From Gemmatimonadaceae bacterium (GTDB lineage: Bacteria > Latescibacterota > UBA2968 > UBA8231): a stretch of 46,239 nucleotides of DNA. The notes beneath the pieces were generated by a model that saw nothing but the letters and a program-made list of their open reading frames with translations, was not told where the DNA came from and searched no databases. Location: contig PBSR01000011.1 of the NCBI GenBank assembly GCA_002726335.1, forward strand, positions 744-46,982, read 5' to 3'. How positions within the stretch are numbered: the stretch's first letter is position 1; each line of letters begins with the position of its first letter. Both the position numbers and the translations under genes were made by a program. This document shows positions 32,234 to 40,939 of this stretch, one piece after another.

Positions 32234-34876
32234 ATGGCTGAGGCCAAGCTGTCCCCGGCGATGGAACAGTACATGCGCTTCAAGCGCGAGCATGACGACG
32301 CCATCCTGTTCTTCCGCATGGGCGACTTCTACGAGATGTTCTTCGATGATGCCCGCGAGGCCTCGCGCCTCCTCGGTCTGACCCTGACCTCGCGCAACCA
32401 CGGCAAGAGTTCCGGCGACATCCCCCTGGCCGGCGTGCCGCACCATGCCAAGGAAGGCTACGTAGCCCGCCTCATCGGCATGGGCCGCAAGGTCGCCATC
32501 TGCGAGCAGGTGGAGGACCCGAAGAAGGCCAAGGGCATCGTCAAGCGAGACGTGGTCGAGGTGGTCTCTCCGGGGACGGCGCTGTCCGATTCGATGCTCG
32601 ACGGTCAGCGCAACAACTACACCGCCAGCGTCTGCGTCATCGGTGACACCGCCGGCGTTGCCTGGGTCGACCTGTCCACGGGTGATTTCGCCATCGACGA
32701 GGTCCCTGTCGTGGATCTGGCTGACGAGCTGGAGCGCACCACCCCGACGGAGCTGCTCGTCGGCGAGGGCTTCGACGAAGCCGACCTGGCCCACCTGACC
32801 CGCCTCCTGCCGGCGGCGGCCCAGACACGTATCGACGATTGGCATTTCGAATACGACACGGCCCGTCGGGTCCTGCTCGAACAGTTCGACGTGCGCTCCC
32901 TCAAGGGTTTCGACAGCGACGACCTCGACGCCGGCGTGCGCGCCGCGGGCGCGGCAGTAGCCTACCTGCAGGACAACCAGCGCGCTGCCGTAACCCACCT
33001 GCATCGCCTGCGACGTCGGCGCCGGGATGATTGCCTGCTCCTCGATGCCACGGCGCAGCGCAACCTCGACCTGCTCGTCAACCAGCACGATGGCGGCCGC
33101 GACGGCACGTTGTTGTCCGTCATCGACCGGACCCGAACCGCCATGGGCGCGCGCCTGCTGCGTCAGTGGCTGATGGCGCCGCTGCGTGATCCGGCGGCCA
33201 TCGGTGCCCGCCTCGAGGCCGTGGGCGCTCTCGTAGCTGAGCGCACGGGTCGGGCCCGCGTGCGCGAACAGCTCGAACGCATCGGCGACCTGGAGCGCAT
33301 GATGGCCCGAGTCTGCTGCCGCCGGGCCTCGCCGCGCGACCTGGTGGGTCTGGCCAGTTCGCTGGAGGCCCTGCCAGATCTGGCTTCGGTGACGCGCGGA
33401 CTGCAGGCGGATCTTTTGCAGCGCCTGACGGGTCCCGATCACCTGCCCATGGTCGAAGACCTGGTGGCCCTGGTACGCCAAGCCCTCGTCGATGAGCCCC
33501 CGGCGTCACACACCGATGGTGGTGTCATCCGCGACGGCTTCCATGCCGAGGTGGACGAGCTGCGGCAGATCTCGTCGGGAGGCCGGGACTGGATCGCGCG
33601 CCTGCAGGTGGACGAGCGTGAACGCACGGGCATCAACAGTCTCAAGATCGGCTACAATCAGGTCTTCGGTTACTACATCGAGGTGAGCAAGTCGAACCTG
33701 GATCGCGTCCCCGAGGACTACACCCGCAAGCAGACCCTGGCCAATGCCGAGCGCTTCATCACGCCCGAGTTGAAGGAGCAGGAGGCCAGGGTCCTGCAGG
33801 CCGACGAGCGCATCGGCCGGCTCGAGGCCGACCTGTTCACCGAGGTGCGGGACCGCGCCGCCGGCTGGTCAGAGCAGGTGCAGGCGGCGGCCCGGGCAGT
33901 GGCCCAGATCGACATCCTTGCGGGGATGGCCGAGTTGGCCGAGGCGGAAGATTATGTCCGTCCCACCGTCGATGCCGGCACCGAGATCGATATCGAAGGG
34001 GGGCGCCACCCCGTGGTCGAAGGTCAGCTTCAGCAGGGACGGTTCGTTCCCAACGACGTGCATCTGGCCTGCGACGACGACCAGATCCTGCTGGTCACGG
34101 GTCCCAACATGGCGGGCAAGTCGACGATCATTCGACAGGTGGGCCTGATCGTCGTGCTGGCCCAGATGGGCAGCTTCGTGCCCGCCCGTCGGGCCCGGAT
34201 CGGCGCCGTGGATCGCCTCTTCACCCGCGTTGGCGCCTCTGACAATCTGGTGCGTGGCGAGAGCACGTTCATGGTCGAGATGAACGAGGCCTCGACCATC
34301 CTCAACAACGCCGGGACCCGGTCTCTCATCCTCATGGACGAGCTGGGCCGCGGCACGAGCACCTACGACGGGCTCAGTATCGCCTGGTCCATCGTTGAAT
34401 ATCTGCATGACAACGGCATCACCAGGCCGCGAACGATGTTCGCCACCCACTATCACGAACTCACCGAACTCGAGGGCCGCCTGGCGCGCGTGCAGAACGT
34501 GAATGTCCTGGTCCGTGAGGAGGGGGACCGGGTGGTCTTCCTGCATCGCCTCGCCCAGGGTCCCTGCGATCGCAGCTACGGCATTCACGTAGCCCAGATG
34601 GCGGGTATGCCCGGCGCCGTCGTCGGTCGTGCCCGCGAGATTCTGGCGCGTCTGGAACAGGATCACCACCAGCCTGGGATCGCCGACGGCAACGGCCGGG
34701 TGGCCGATTCACAGATGGACCTCTTCGGGGCCCAGCCGTCTGCCGAACTGCGCGGCATGCTGGAGATGTTGCGTGCCCTCGACGTGGATCAGACGACACC
34801 ACTGGAGGCCCTCGGCATGCTGCAGCAGTGGCAGCAGTCGCTGGCCGATCATGAGGACGAGGAGGAGGAGATCTGA
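32234..34876 (+). CDS. mutS: DNA mismatch repair protein MutS
   Basis: MutS recognises base-base mismatches and small loops and recruits MutL. The 880-residue protein is full length. The mismatch-contacting Phe-x-Glu motif is Phe32-Tyr-Glu34 in RMGDFYEMF. Connector and lever domains follow, and the ATPase carries Walker A GPNMAGKST (about 623-631), FTRVGASDNLVRGESTFMVE and Walker B LILMDELGRGTSTYDG. The C-terminal helices end at DEEEEI. ATG 32234 gives the usual N-terminus; GTG 32174 would add 20 unrelated residues. It is followed by one base and then the FliG-N-like gene. Confidence 0.97.
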   Translation: MAEAKLSPAMEQYMRFKREHDDAILFFRMGDFYEMFFDDAREASRLLGLTLTSRNHGKSSGDIPLAGVPHHAKEGYVARLIGMGRKVAICEQVEDPKKAKGIVKRDVVEVVSPGTALSDSMLDGQRNNYTASVCVIGDTAGVAWVDLSTGDFAIDEVPVVDLADELERTTPTELLVGEGFDEADLAHLTRLLPAAAQTRIDDWHFEYDTARRVLLEQFDVRSLKGFDSDDLDAGVRAAGAAVAYLQDNQRAAVTHLHRLRRRRRDDCLLLDATAQRNLDLLVNQHDGGRDGTLLSVIDRTRTAMGARLLRQWLMAPLRDPAAIGARLEAVGALVAERTGRARVREQLERIGDLERMMARVCCRRASPRDLVGLASSLEALPDLASVTRGLQADLLQRLTGPDHLPMVEDLVALVRQALVDEPPASHTDGGVIRDGFHAEVDELRQISSGGRDWIARLQVDERERTGINSLKIGYNQVFGYYIEVSKSNLDRVPEDYTRKQTLANAERFITPELKEQEARVLQADERIGRLEADLFTEVRDRAAGWSEQVQAAARAVAQIDILAGMAELAEAEDYVRPTVDAGTEIDIEGGRHPVVEGQLQQGRFVPNDVHLACDDDQILLVTGPNMAGKSTIIRQVGLIVVLAQMGSFVPARRARIGAVDRLFTRVGASDNLVRGESTFMVEMNEASTILNNAGTRSLILMDELGRGTSTYDGLSIAWSIVEYLHDNGITRPRTMFATHYHELTELEGRLARVQNVNVLVREEGDRVVFLHRLAQGPCDRSYGIHVAQMAGMPGAVVGRAREILARLEQDHHQPGIADGNGRVADSQMDLFGAQPSAELRGMLEMLRALDVDQTTPLEALGMLQQWQQSLADHEDEEEEI

Positions 34877-34877
34877 G

Positions 34878-35369
34878 ATGACATCTGCAGCCGATCGCTT
34901 CGGACGCCTGGAGAAGCTGGCGATATTTCTCATCGCCCTCGGTGAGGAACGCACCCGTGAGATTCTCACCGATGTTGATACCGACACGCTGCAGCACCTC
35001 AATGGCGCCATGGCCGGTCTCGGCGATGTGTCAGCCGAAGAAAAAGCAGCGGTGATGCTCGAATTCGCTCACTTCTTCTACGCCGATGAGCCCATCGGTC
35101 CGGGACCGGGAGGCGTGCCAGACCTGCCGACGGCGCCAGCGCCGCCAAAGGCTGGCAAGCCGCCGGGTGGCAAGCGGGCCAGGCCCCGTCGATCACAGAA
35201 TGAGATGGATCTGTCGGGAGAGAAGCCGGTTCTCAGTGATGAAGAGCAGGCCATCCTGCACACGCTGGACAAGCTGCGCCGCGAGGTCGACCCGGGTCAG
35301 ATCGACTGGGGCCGCGCCGGGTACGACTTCGGCGATGGTTTCAAGGGCACCGACGAGGGCCGTCGGTAG
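34878..35369 (+). CDS. Stand-alone FliG N-domain-like protein
   Basis: This 163-residue protein starts one base after the mutS stop. Residues about 6-68 (FGRLEKLAIFLIALGEERTR, then LQHLNGAMAGLGDVSAEEK, then MLEFAHFFY) follow the helical pattern of the FliG N-terminal domain, which in flagellar FliG contacts the MS ring. The rest is different: a Pro/Gly/Lys-rich low-complexity segment (about 72-105) and a short conserved-looking end (LSDEEQAILHTLDKLRREVD, then IDWGRAGYDFGDGF). FliG middle and C-terminal motor domains are absent and no flagellar gene is in the window. The FliG link is a by-eye fold assignment; a generic helical-bundle protein remains possible. Confidence 0.75.
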   Translation: MTSAADRFGRLEKLAIFLIALGEERTREILTDVDTDTLQHLNGAMAGLGDVSAEEKAAVMLEFAHFFYADEPIGPGPGGVPDLPTAPAPPKAGKPPGGKRARPRRSQNEMDLSGEKPVLSDEEQAILHTLDKLRREVDPGQIDWGRAGYDFGDGFKGTDEGRR

Positions 35370-35381
35370 CGGGCGCTCGAG

Positions 35382-35480
35382 CTAGACTTCGCGGTGAATC
35401 TGTACGAAGAGAGCCTTGGTGATCGAACCCAGAGCACTCAGGCCCAGGGCCAGTTCAGCCAGCAGAACAACGGTATCCAT
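35382..35480 (-). CDS. Candidate 32-residue membrane peptide
   Basis: In a 323-bp gap between genes (35370-35692), the minus strand has ATG 35480 followed by a 32-codon frame: MDTVVLLAELALGLSALG, then SITKALFVQIHREV, then TAG. GAGG lies 7 bases upstream of the ATG. Residues 4-24 could form one membrane helix, with basic and acidic residues after it. The frame converges on the FliG-N-like gene, with 12 bp between stops. A TTGTTA/TATTGA pair at 16-bp spacing exists further upstream on the same strand (about 35572-35599). It could be a small membrane protein, a toxin-like peptide or chance. The rest of the gap holds a 20-bp palindrome and a weak hairpin near 35629-35649. Confidence 0.4.
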   Translation of the reverse strand: MDTVVLLAELALGLSALGSITKALFVQIHREV

Positions 35481-35514
35481 CGAGGGCCTCGGAAACTGGG
35501 GTTTAGGATGCCTG

Positions 35515-35534
35515 GTCGACCACGCGTGGTCGAC
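35515..35534. promoter_or_regulatory. Perfect 20-bp palindrome, putative operator
   Basis: GTCGACCACGCGTGGTCGAC is its own reverse complement with no spacer. It lies 35 bp upstream of the 32-codon ORF on the minus strand and 158 bp upstream of rlmB on the plus strand. A gapless palindrome of this length is a better candidate for a dimeric repressor site than for a transcript hairpin, which would have no loop bases to spare. Confidence 0.6.
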
Positions 35535-35692
35535 TACCTGGGCCGAGCAAGATTCGGTCCCGGAACGGTCTCAATACTTGTAAGTCCTGTAATAACAACT
35601 GCCTACAACCAGATACTTCGATCACTGAAAACGCTTCAGATGGGCGTTTCCTTCCCCTTCCCGTCACCTTTTCCCGTCGACCCCAGAACCCC

Positions 35693-36445
35693 GTGAGCGA
35701 AACCCGCCCGACAGAGGACATCGTCTACGGCCGCCACCCGGTGCTCGCCGTGCTCCAGGAGGGCAGACCGATCCGGCGCCTGCTTCTGATCCGTGGTGGC
35801 CGTGGCGACGTGGTCGACGATATCGTGCGTCTGGCACGCGCCGCCGGCATCCCCTTCGACCTGCTCGATCGCGCCGCCCTGGACCGTACCGCCGACGGCG
35901 GCAATCACCAGGGGGTCATCGCCCTGATGGCTGCCCGTGAATACGCCGACTATGACTCCGTGCTGGCCGACGCCGGCGCCAGTGCCTTTCTGCTGTTCCT
36001 CGACAATCTTCAGGACCCGCACAACCTGGGCGCCATCCTGCGCAGTGCCCACGCCCTCGGAGTCGATGCCGCCGTCCTGCCTCGTCGGGGCAGCGTCGGC
36101 CTCACCGCGACCGTGGCCAAGGCCTCGGCGGGGGCCATCGACCGCATCCCCGTGTGCCGCGTCGGCAACCTGCGTCGGGCTCTCGACCAGGCGCGCGACG
36201 CCGGCCTCTGGATCACCGGTCTCGACCCGGCGGGTGATCGGGACTTCACCGATCTCGACTTCACCGGGCCGGGCGGACTCGTCATCGGTGCCGAAGGCCA
36301 CGGGCTCCGTCGCCTCGTGCGCGAGGGCTGCGATTTCGTTGCCCGTATCCCCATGGGTCGCGCCACGGCGGGGTCGCTCAATGCGTCGGTTGCCACCGGC
36401 GTCGTCCTGTACGAAGTCTTCCGACAGCGCCACGCTCCGTCGTGA
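35693..36445 (+). CDS. rlmB: 23S rRNA 2'-O-methyltransferase RlmB (SpoU/TrmH family)
   Basis: This 250-residue SPOUT-class enzyme methylates the ribose of a guanosine in 23S rRNA (G2251 for E. coli RlmB) using S-adenosylmethionine. The N-terminal substrate-binding domain (DIVYGRHPVLAVLQEG) is followed by the three SpoU motifs: NLQDPHNLGAILRSA, GLVIGAEGHGLRRLV and IPMGRATAGSLNASVATGVV, which form the trefoil-knot cofactor site. The start is GTG 35693. A tRNA TrmH-type substrate is possible, but the N-terminal domain fits RlmB. The stop overlaps the next GTG by four bases, opening a long chain of coupled genes. Confidence 0.93.
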   Translation: MSETRPTEDIVYGRHPVLAVLQEGRPIRRLLLIRGGRGDVVDDIVRLARAAGIPFDLLDRAALDRTADGGNHQGVIALMAAREYADYDSVLADAGASAFLLFLDNLQDPHNLGAILRSAHALGVDAAVLPRRGSVGLTATVAKASAGAIDRIPVCRVGNLRRALDQARDAGLWITGLDPAGDRDFTDLDFTGPGGLVIGAEGHGLRRLVREGCDFVARIPMGRATAGSLNASVATGVVLYEVFRQRHAPS

Positions 36446-38853
36446 ACCGGGTGTCTTCCATGCGGGTCAGCGTCTGGTTGCTCCTGCTGCTCGGCGCGGC
36501 GACGGTCAGCCGCGGCGACGACCCGGAACTGGTGACGGCCCGGCAGCTCCTCGACGCGCCGACGGGCCGCGAGGGCAGCTTCGAGTACACCGCCGATCGC
36601 TTCATCGATTACGTCGAGGGAGATTCCATCCTGCTGCAGGGCCATGCCGTCATCCTGAACCGTGGCGCCCGCCTGGAGGCGGAGGTGATGGTCTACCACC
36701 GCCACCGGCGCGTCGTCGTCGCCCGTGCCGGCGTCGACAGTGCTGGCCAGGCCATAGGTATGCCAACCCTCTCGCGGGGCGAGGACGTGCTCACCGGTGA
36801 GCGTATTCTCTACGACACCGACTCCGGCGAGGGCGTGATTCGCGACGGGCGCATCGGCTACGATGACGGCTTCTACGCCGGCAAGCTGATCAGCACCCGC
36901 TCCGAGTCACAGTTCCTGGTTCGTTCCGGCTCCTATACAACGTGCGACTACGACAAACCCCACTTCGACTTCTACAGCCCGCGGATCAAAGTGCTCGCCG
37001 GCGACATGGCCATCGCCCGCCCCGTCTACTTCCGCATCGCCGAACACCGGCTGTTCTATGTTCCATTCTACGTGTTCTCCCTGCGCGAGGATCGCCAGTC
37101 CGGCATTCTGACACCCGGGTTCGGACGCCGCCCGGTGTCCTTCGGCAGTAACACCACCGAATGGGAGGTGCGGGATCTGGGGTACTACTTCGCTCCCAGC
37201 GACCATTGGGACGCGACCCTGTCCGCCGACCTGCGGCAGCGTTCCGGCTGGCTGACACGGGCACAGCTGAACTACGCCTGGCGCTACGGTTTCAACGGAC
37301 GCCTGGAGACGCGCGTACAGAGCTTTGAGGTCGGCGAGAGCACCAGCTGGTCCTGGTGGCTGTCCGGCAACCACAGCCATGAGTTGAGCCCCTCGGCGAG
37401 CGTGCGCGCTTCCGGTACGTTCCAGAGTGACCGCGACTTCATCCGCAACAACAGCACGGGCCTCGACGATCGACTGAACCGGACGCTGCGTTCCAACCTC
37501 CGCTACGACAAGCGCTGGCGGGAGGCGGGCTGGTCGCTGAGCGCCGGTGCCAGCCAGACGAAGAACCTCGACACGGAGCGGGCCACGGTGGTGCTCCCGG
37601 AAGTGAGCCTGAGGTCCAATCGCAAGAGTCTGTTCCCGACCTCCTCAGGATCGGGATCGCGATCGGCGGCGGGCGGCCCGTGGTATTCGCGTATCTACTA
37701 CGACGGCAGCGCCCGGGTGCGCAACACCCGGCAGACGACGACGACTGCCGAGACCGACCGCACCAGCGCCGACGGCTCACTGCGCCTGTCGTCGCAGGGC
37801 CGCCCCGCCAGCTGGCTGAATCTCAACGGCGGCTTCAACAGCAGCTGGCGCCACACCGACCTGCGCGACGGTGAGATCGACGGCGTACGGACAGATCAGG
37901 CGAGTGCTTCGGCGACGCTGTCGCAGACCGTCTACGGGCTGTTCCATCCCCACTTCGGCCGCGTCACCGCCGTGCGCCATGTGCTCAAGCCGGATGCGGG
38001 TGTCGCCTTCTCGGCCACGCGTCCGGACACGGGTGATGTGGCCGGCTTCGGCGGGCCCGGTGGCGACTGGCGTGCCAGCCGGCGTCTCACCTTCCGCCTG
38101 GCCAACACCTTCTGGGTGAAACTTCTGTCGAAGGACGGCGAAGGGGAGGAGACCAAACACCGTCTGGCCCAGCTGAACCTGTCCACCTCCTACGACTTCG
38201 ACAAGGACGAGCGGCCCCTGTCCGACCTAGTCACCAGTCTCACCCTCAACGCGGCGCGCAACCTCAACACACGCCTGAGCCTGCGGTCGGAGTTCTACGA
38301 TGACGACGACAGGCGCCTGCACACACCAAGGGTGAAACGATTTGAGATCAACTCGACGTTGCGCTTCGTCGCCTCCAGGACGCGCCGCGATGACGACACC
38401 GAATATGAGCAGCAGGATGCACGGCAAGGTAGCTACTACGGTTCACAATCGGCGAGTGGCGAATTCGGCTACCGCAGCGGTCTGCAGCAGGATATCGACA
38501 GGCGTGGCGGCCGTCGCTTGCAGCTGAGTCACTACTTTTCGCGGCAGAACTCCTTCGGACGAACCACGAAACGTTCCTGGCTGCGCTCCTCGGTGGGCGG
38601 AACGCTGCTGGGCTCCTGGCACCTGGACTATTCCGTCAGCCTCAACCTGCATGCCCCCGGTGTCGGTGCCTTCGACAGGGATCGGGTGACGGCCGAGCTT
38701 CTCTCCGTCCAGCGCGAATTCCACGACTGGACCGCGACCTTCAATATCGAGCCCACCCGTTTTGCCGATGACCGGGCCTTCTACTTCAAAGCTCAGCTGA
38801 AGGACATCCCGCAGATCCGCTTTGAACGCGGCGACAGAAGGAGGATCGGCTGA
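36442..38853 (+). CDS. lptD: LptD-like LPS assembly outer-membrane protein
   Basis: LptD inserts lipopolysaccharide into the outer leaflet of the outer membrane. The 803-residue protein has a signal peptide (MRVSVWLLLLLGAATVSRG), and an OstA-like beta-jellyroll (ADRFIDYVEGDSILLQGHAV, GEDVLTGERILYD) over about 40-180. A conserved transition follows (YTTCDYDKPHFDFYSPRIKV, VYFRIAEHRLFYVPFYVFSL), then a large beta-barrel rich in Arg/Ser/Trp strands to the C-terminus. Cysteines for the E. coli-type disulphides are mostly absent, with one at YTTC. The start may be ATG 36460 (GGGTG upstream) rather than GTG 36442. The gene identifies the cell as LPS-bearing. Confidence 0.88.
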   Translation: MNRVSSMRVSVWLLLLLGAATVSRGDDPELVTARQLLDAPTGREGSFEYTADRFIDYVEGDSILLQGHAVILNRGARLEAEVMVYHRHRRVVVARAGVDSAGQAIGMPTLSRGEDVLTGERILYDTDSGEGVIRDGRIGYDDGFYAGKLISTRSESQFLVRSGSYTTCDYDKPHFDFYSPRIKVLAGDMAIARPVYFRIAEHRLFYVPFYVFSLREDRQSGILTPGFGRRPVSFGSNTTEWEVRDLGYYFAPSDHWDATLSADLRQRSGWLTRAQLNYAWRYGFNGRLETRVQSFEVGESTSWSWWLSGNHSHELSPSASVRASGTFQSDRDFIRNNSTGLDDRLNRTLRSNLRYDKRWREAGWSLSAGASQTKNLDTERATVVLPEVSLRSNRKSLFPTSSGSGSRSAAGGPWYSRIYYDGSARVRNTRQTTTTAETDRTSADGSLRLSSQGRPASWLNLNGGFNSSWRHTDLRDGEIDGVRTDQASASATLSQTVYGLFHPHFGRVTAVRHVLKPDAGVAFSATRPDTGDVAGFGGPGGDWRASRRLTFRLANTFWVKLLSKDGEGEETKHRLAQLNLSTSYDFDKDERPLSDLVTSLTLNAARNLNTRLSLRSEFYDDDDRRLHTPRVKRFEINSTLRFVASRTRRDDDTEYEQQDARQGSYYGSQSASGEFGYRSGLQQDIDRRGGRRLQLSHYFSRQNSFGRTTKRSWLRSSVGGTLLGSWHLDYSVSLNLHAPGVGAFDRDRVTAELLSVQREFHDWTATFNIEPTRFADDRAFYFKAQLKDIPQIRFERGDRRRIG

Positions 38854-38854
38854 G

Positions 38855-39319
38855 ATGAGAGTACTGCTGCAACGCGTGAGTCGAGCGCAGGTGACCATCG
38901 ACGGGGACCTCTCCGGCCGCATCGGCGCCGGCCTGGTCGCCCTCGTGGGCGTACATGGCAATGATGGCCTGCGGGATGCCCACTTCTGCGCTGACAAGAG
39001 TGCCCACCTGCGCATCTTTGCCGACGACGAGGGGCGCTTTGATCGCTCGCTGCTCGAGGTGGCGGGCCAGGTTCTGGCGGTGTCACAGTTCACCCTCTAT
39101 GGCGAATGTCGCAAGGGTCGACGTCCCTTCTTCGGCGAGGCCGCCGATCCAGCCGTGGCCGAGCCCCTCTACGTAGCCTACATGGATCGGTTGCGCCAGG
39201 AGCATGGGCTGACGGTGGCCTGCGGCGTCTTCGGTGCGCACATGGACCTCGAAATCCACAACGACGGCCCCGTGACCCTTGTCATCGACTCGCCTGCCTC
39301 GCCAACTGTGGATCGCTGA
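38855..39319 (+). CDS. dtd: D-aminoacyl-tRNA deacylase
   Basis: Dtd removes D-amino acids (and glycine from tRNA-Ala) from mischarged tRNAs. The 154-residue protein has the start MRVLLQRVSRAQVTIDG, the catalytic-loop SQFTLYGECRKGRRP and the Gly-cisPro segment GVFGAHMDLEIHNDGPVT, all standard. GGAGG precedes the ATG. An upstream in-frame start at 38822 would add 11 residues that overlap lptD, so it was not chosen. It is followed by maf after one base. Confidence 0.96.
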   Translation: MRVLLQRVSRAQVTIDGDLSGRIGAGLVALVGVHGNDGLRDAHFCADKSAHLRIFADDEGRFDRSLLEVAGQVLAVSQFTLYGECRKGRRPFFGEAADPAVAEPLYVAYMDRLRQEHGLTVACGVFGAHMDLEIHNDGPVTLVIDSPASPTVDR

Positions 39320-39320
39320 C

Positions 39321-39953
39321 ATGGCCAACCCCACCCTCGTGCTGGCCTCTGCCTCGCCGCGACGTGTCGCCCTGCTGCAGCAGCTCCAACTGCCCTTCGA
39401 ACAGATCGTCAGCCCCGTGGAGGAGCCCCCGGCCCAGGGTGATCCCGAGACCTCGGCCATACTCTCGGCACGCACCAAGGCTGGGGCCGTCGCCGACCTG
39501 CTCCGAGACGGCAGGGCCCGGCTGTCGTCGTCCTCTCCAACGCCGACCTCCCACCTCGTTATCGGCGCTGACACCGTCGTCAGCTGTGCCGGTCAACTCC
39601 TGGGCAAGCCGGCAGATGAGGCGGAAGCCGCCGGTATGCTGCGCCTGCTCTCCGGCCGTCAGCACACGGTCTGTACCGGTATCGCCGTGGTTGCCACCGA
39701 TGGCGAACAGGAGGCCTGCGAGATCACACGTGTCCTGATGAAACCGCTGTCGGAGACCTCGATCGCCGCCTACGTCGCCAGCGGCGAACCGCAGGGCAAG
39801 GCCGGCAGCTACGCCATCCAGGGCCTCGGAGCCCGTTTCATTGAACGGGTGGAGGGCTGTTATTATAATGTTGTCGGCCTGCCCCTTGCCCGGCTCTGCT
39901 GCCTCCTCGAGTCGGCGGGGTTCGACCTCGATCTATCCCAGGAAACGGAATGA
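39321..39953 (+). CDS. maf: Maf-family nucleotide pyrophosphatase
   Basis: Maf proteins hydrolyse non-canonical or excess nucleoside triphosphates to monophosphates and have been linked to septum control. The 210-residue protein carries LASASPRRVALLQQL, the metal-binding Asp in VIGADTVVSCAG, GKPADEAEAAGML and QGKAGSYAIQGLGARFIE. A loop of about 13 residues (DGRARLSSSSPTPTS) is inserted before the ADTVV strand. The ATG is one base after the dtd stop, and the gene end overlaps rodZ by four bases. Confidence 0.94.
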   Translation: MANPTLVLASASPRRVALLQQLQLPFEQIVSPVEEPPAQGDPETSAILSARTKAGAVADLLRDGRARLSSSSPTPTSHLVIGADTVVSCAGQLLGKPADEAEAAGMLRLLSGRQHTVCTGIAVVATDGEQEACEITRVLMKPLSETSIAAYVASGEPQGKAGSYAIQGLGARFIERVEGCYYNVVGLPLARLCCLLESAGFDLDLSQETE

Positions 39954-40939
39954 GCGAAGACCTCTCGCTGTCCGAGGTCCTGCGTCGCGCCCGCGAGGCC
40001 CGCGACGAGTCCCTCGAACAGGTTCATCAACGCACCGGCATCGCCCTCAAGGTCCTGCAGGGACTGGAGAGCGGCGACTTTGACGTCGTCGAGCCCGTGT
40101 ATGCCCGCCTGGCCATCGACCACTATGCCAGCCATCTCGGGCTCGACGGTGAGGCCATCGGGGCGCGACTGCGAGACGAGGTGGCGGCCACACGGCCGCC
40201 TCCCGTGCAGATGCGTACATCGTCGACCCTTGCCACCGGCTCCATGCCGGCACCATCACCGGTGGCCGACCTCATCCGCAGCCAGCCGCCGGGTCGCCTG
40301 GCGACCATCGGCGTCATCTTCGTCCTCGGCCTGGCCATCGTTCTCTACCTGCTGGGCTCCGACTCGCCCCCGGCTCGTGATACCGGCAGCCGGCCGGTGC
40401 CGGACCGACCGGTGGTTTCGACGCCGGCACCCGCCGTAGCTCCGCCGCAGGTACAGAGCCCGCCCGTTGCCGTCCAGTCCCCTCCGGCCGACACCGTGGT
40501 GGCGGCCGCCGGCCCCGTCGTCGATGTGCCCGATCCGGGCGAGGTCTCTGTGGAGACGCGGGCCGTCCTGGATTCGACCGGAATCGTCGACGGCCCCCTC
40601 GTGCTCCAGGTCGATGCCGTCGATTCAACATGGGTGCAGGTCCAGTGGGATGATCAGGATGGCGTCGTCGAGATCATCCCGAGTGGCGAGTCTCGCACCT
40701 GGGGGGCCCAGGAGTTCTTCATGGTGCGGGCCGGGCGTGCCCATGGCGTGCACTTCCACTTCCAGGGAGAGCTGCTCGGGGCCGGGCGCCTCGGTGACCC
40801 GACAAAGGTTCTGCGCTTCCACGCCTCTGCTGCGGGTGTGCAGCTGCTCGGTCCGGATCTCGAACCCATCACACCCATCGAACCGGTCGCTCAGATCGCG
40901 CCCGACACGACGGAGGCCGTTGGTCAGGACCGCCCATGA
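39950..40939 (+). CDS. RodZ-like helix-turn-helix membrane protein
   Basis: RodZ links MreB filaments to the wall synthesis machinery. This 329-residue protein has the three-part RodZ layout. An N-terminal helix-turn-helix (LSEVLRRAREARDESLEQVH, then VYARLAIDHYASHL) spans 5-80. One membrane helix spans about 117-136 (LATIGVIFVLGLAIVLYLLG). A Pro/Ala/Val-rich periplasmic stretch follows, then a C-terminal DUF4115-type beta domain (LVLQVDAVDSTWVQVQWDDQ). Cell-shape function is inferred from architecture; mreB is not in the window. Its stop overlaps priA by four bases. Confidence 0.87.
   Translation: MSEDLSLSEVLRRAREARDESLEQVHQRTGIALKVLQGLESGDFDVVEPVYARLAIDHYASHLGLDGEAIGARLRDEVAATRPPPVQMRTSSTLATGSMPAPSPVADLIRSQPPGRLATIGVIFVLGLAIVLYLLGSDSPPARDTGSRPVPDRPVVSTPAPAVAPPQVQSPPVAVQSPPADTVVAAAGPVVDVPDPGEVSVETRAVLDSTGIVDGPLVLQVDAVDSTWVQVQWDDQDGVVEIIPSGESRTWGAQEFFMVRAGRAHGVHFHFQGELLGAGRLGDPTKVLRFHASAAGVQLLGPDLEPITPIEPVAQIAPDTTEAVGQDRP

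Noticed and set aside
35394..35696. 100-codon plus-strand frame across the 323-bp gap
   Set aside because: No ribosome-binding site, no domain, compositionally odd, and it runs through the palindrome.
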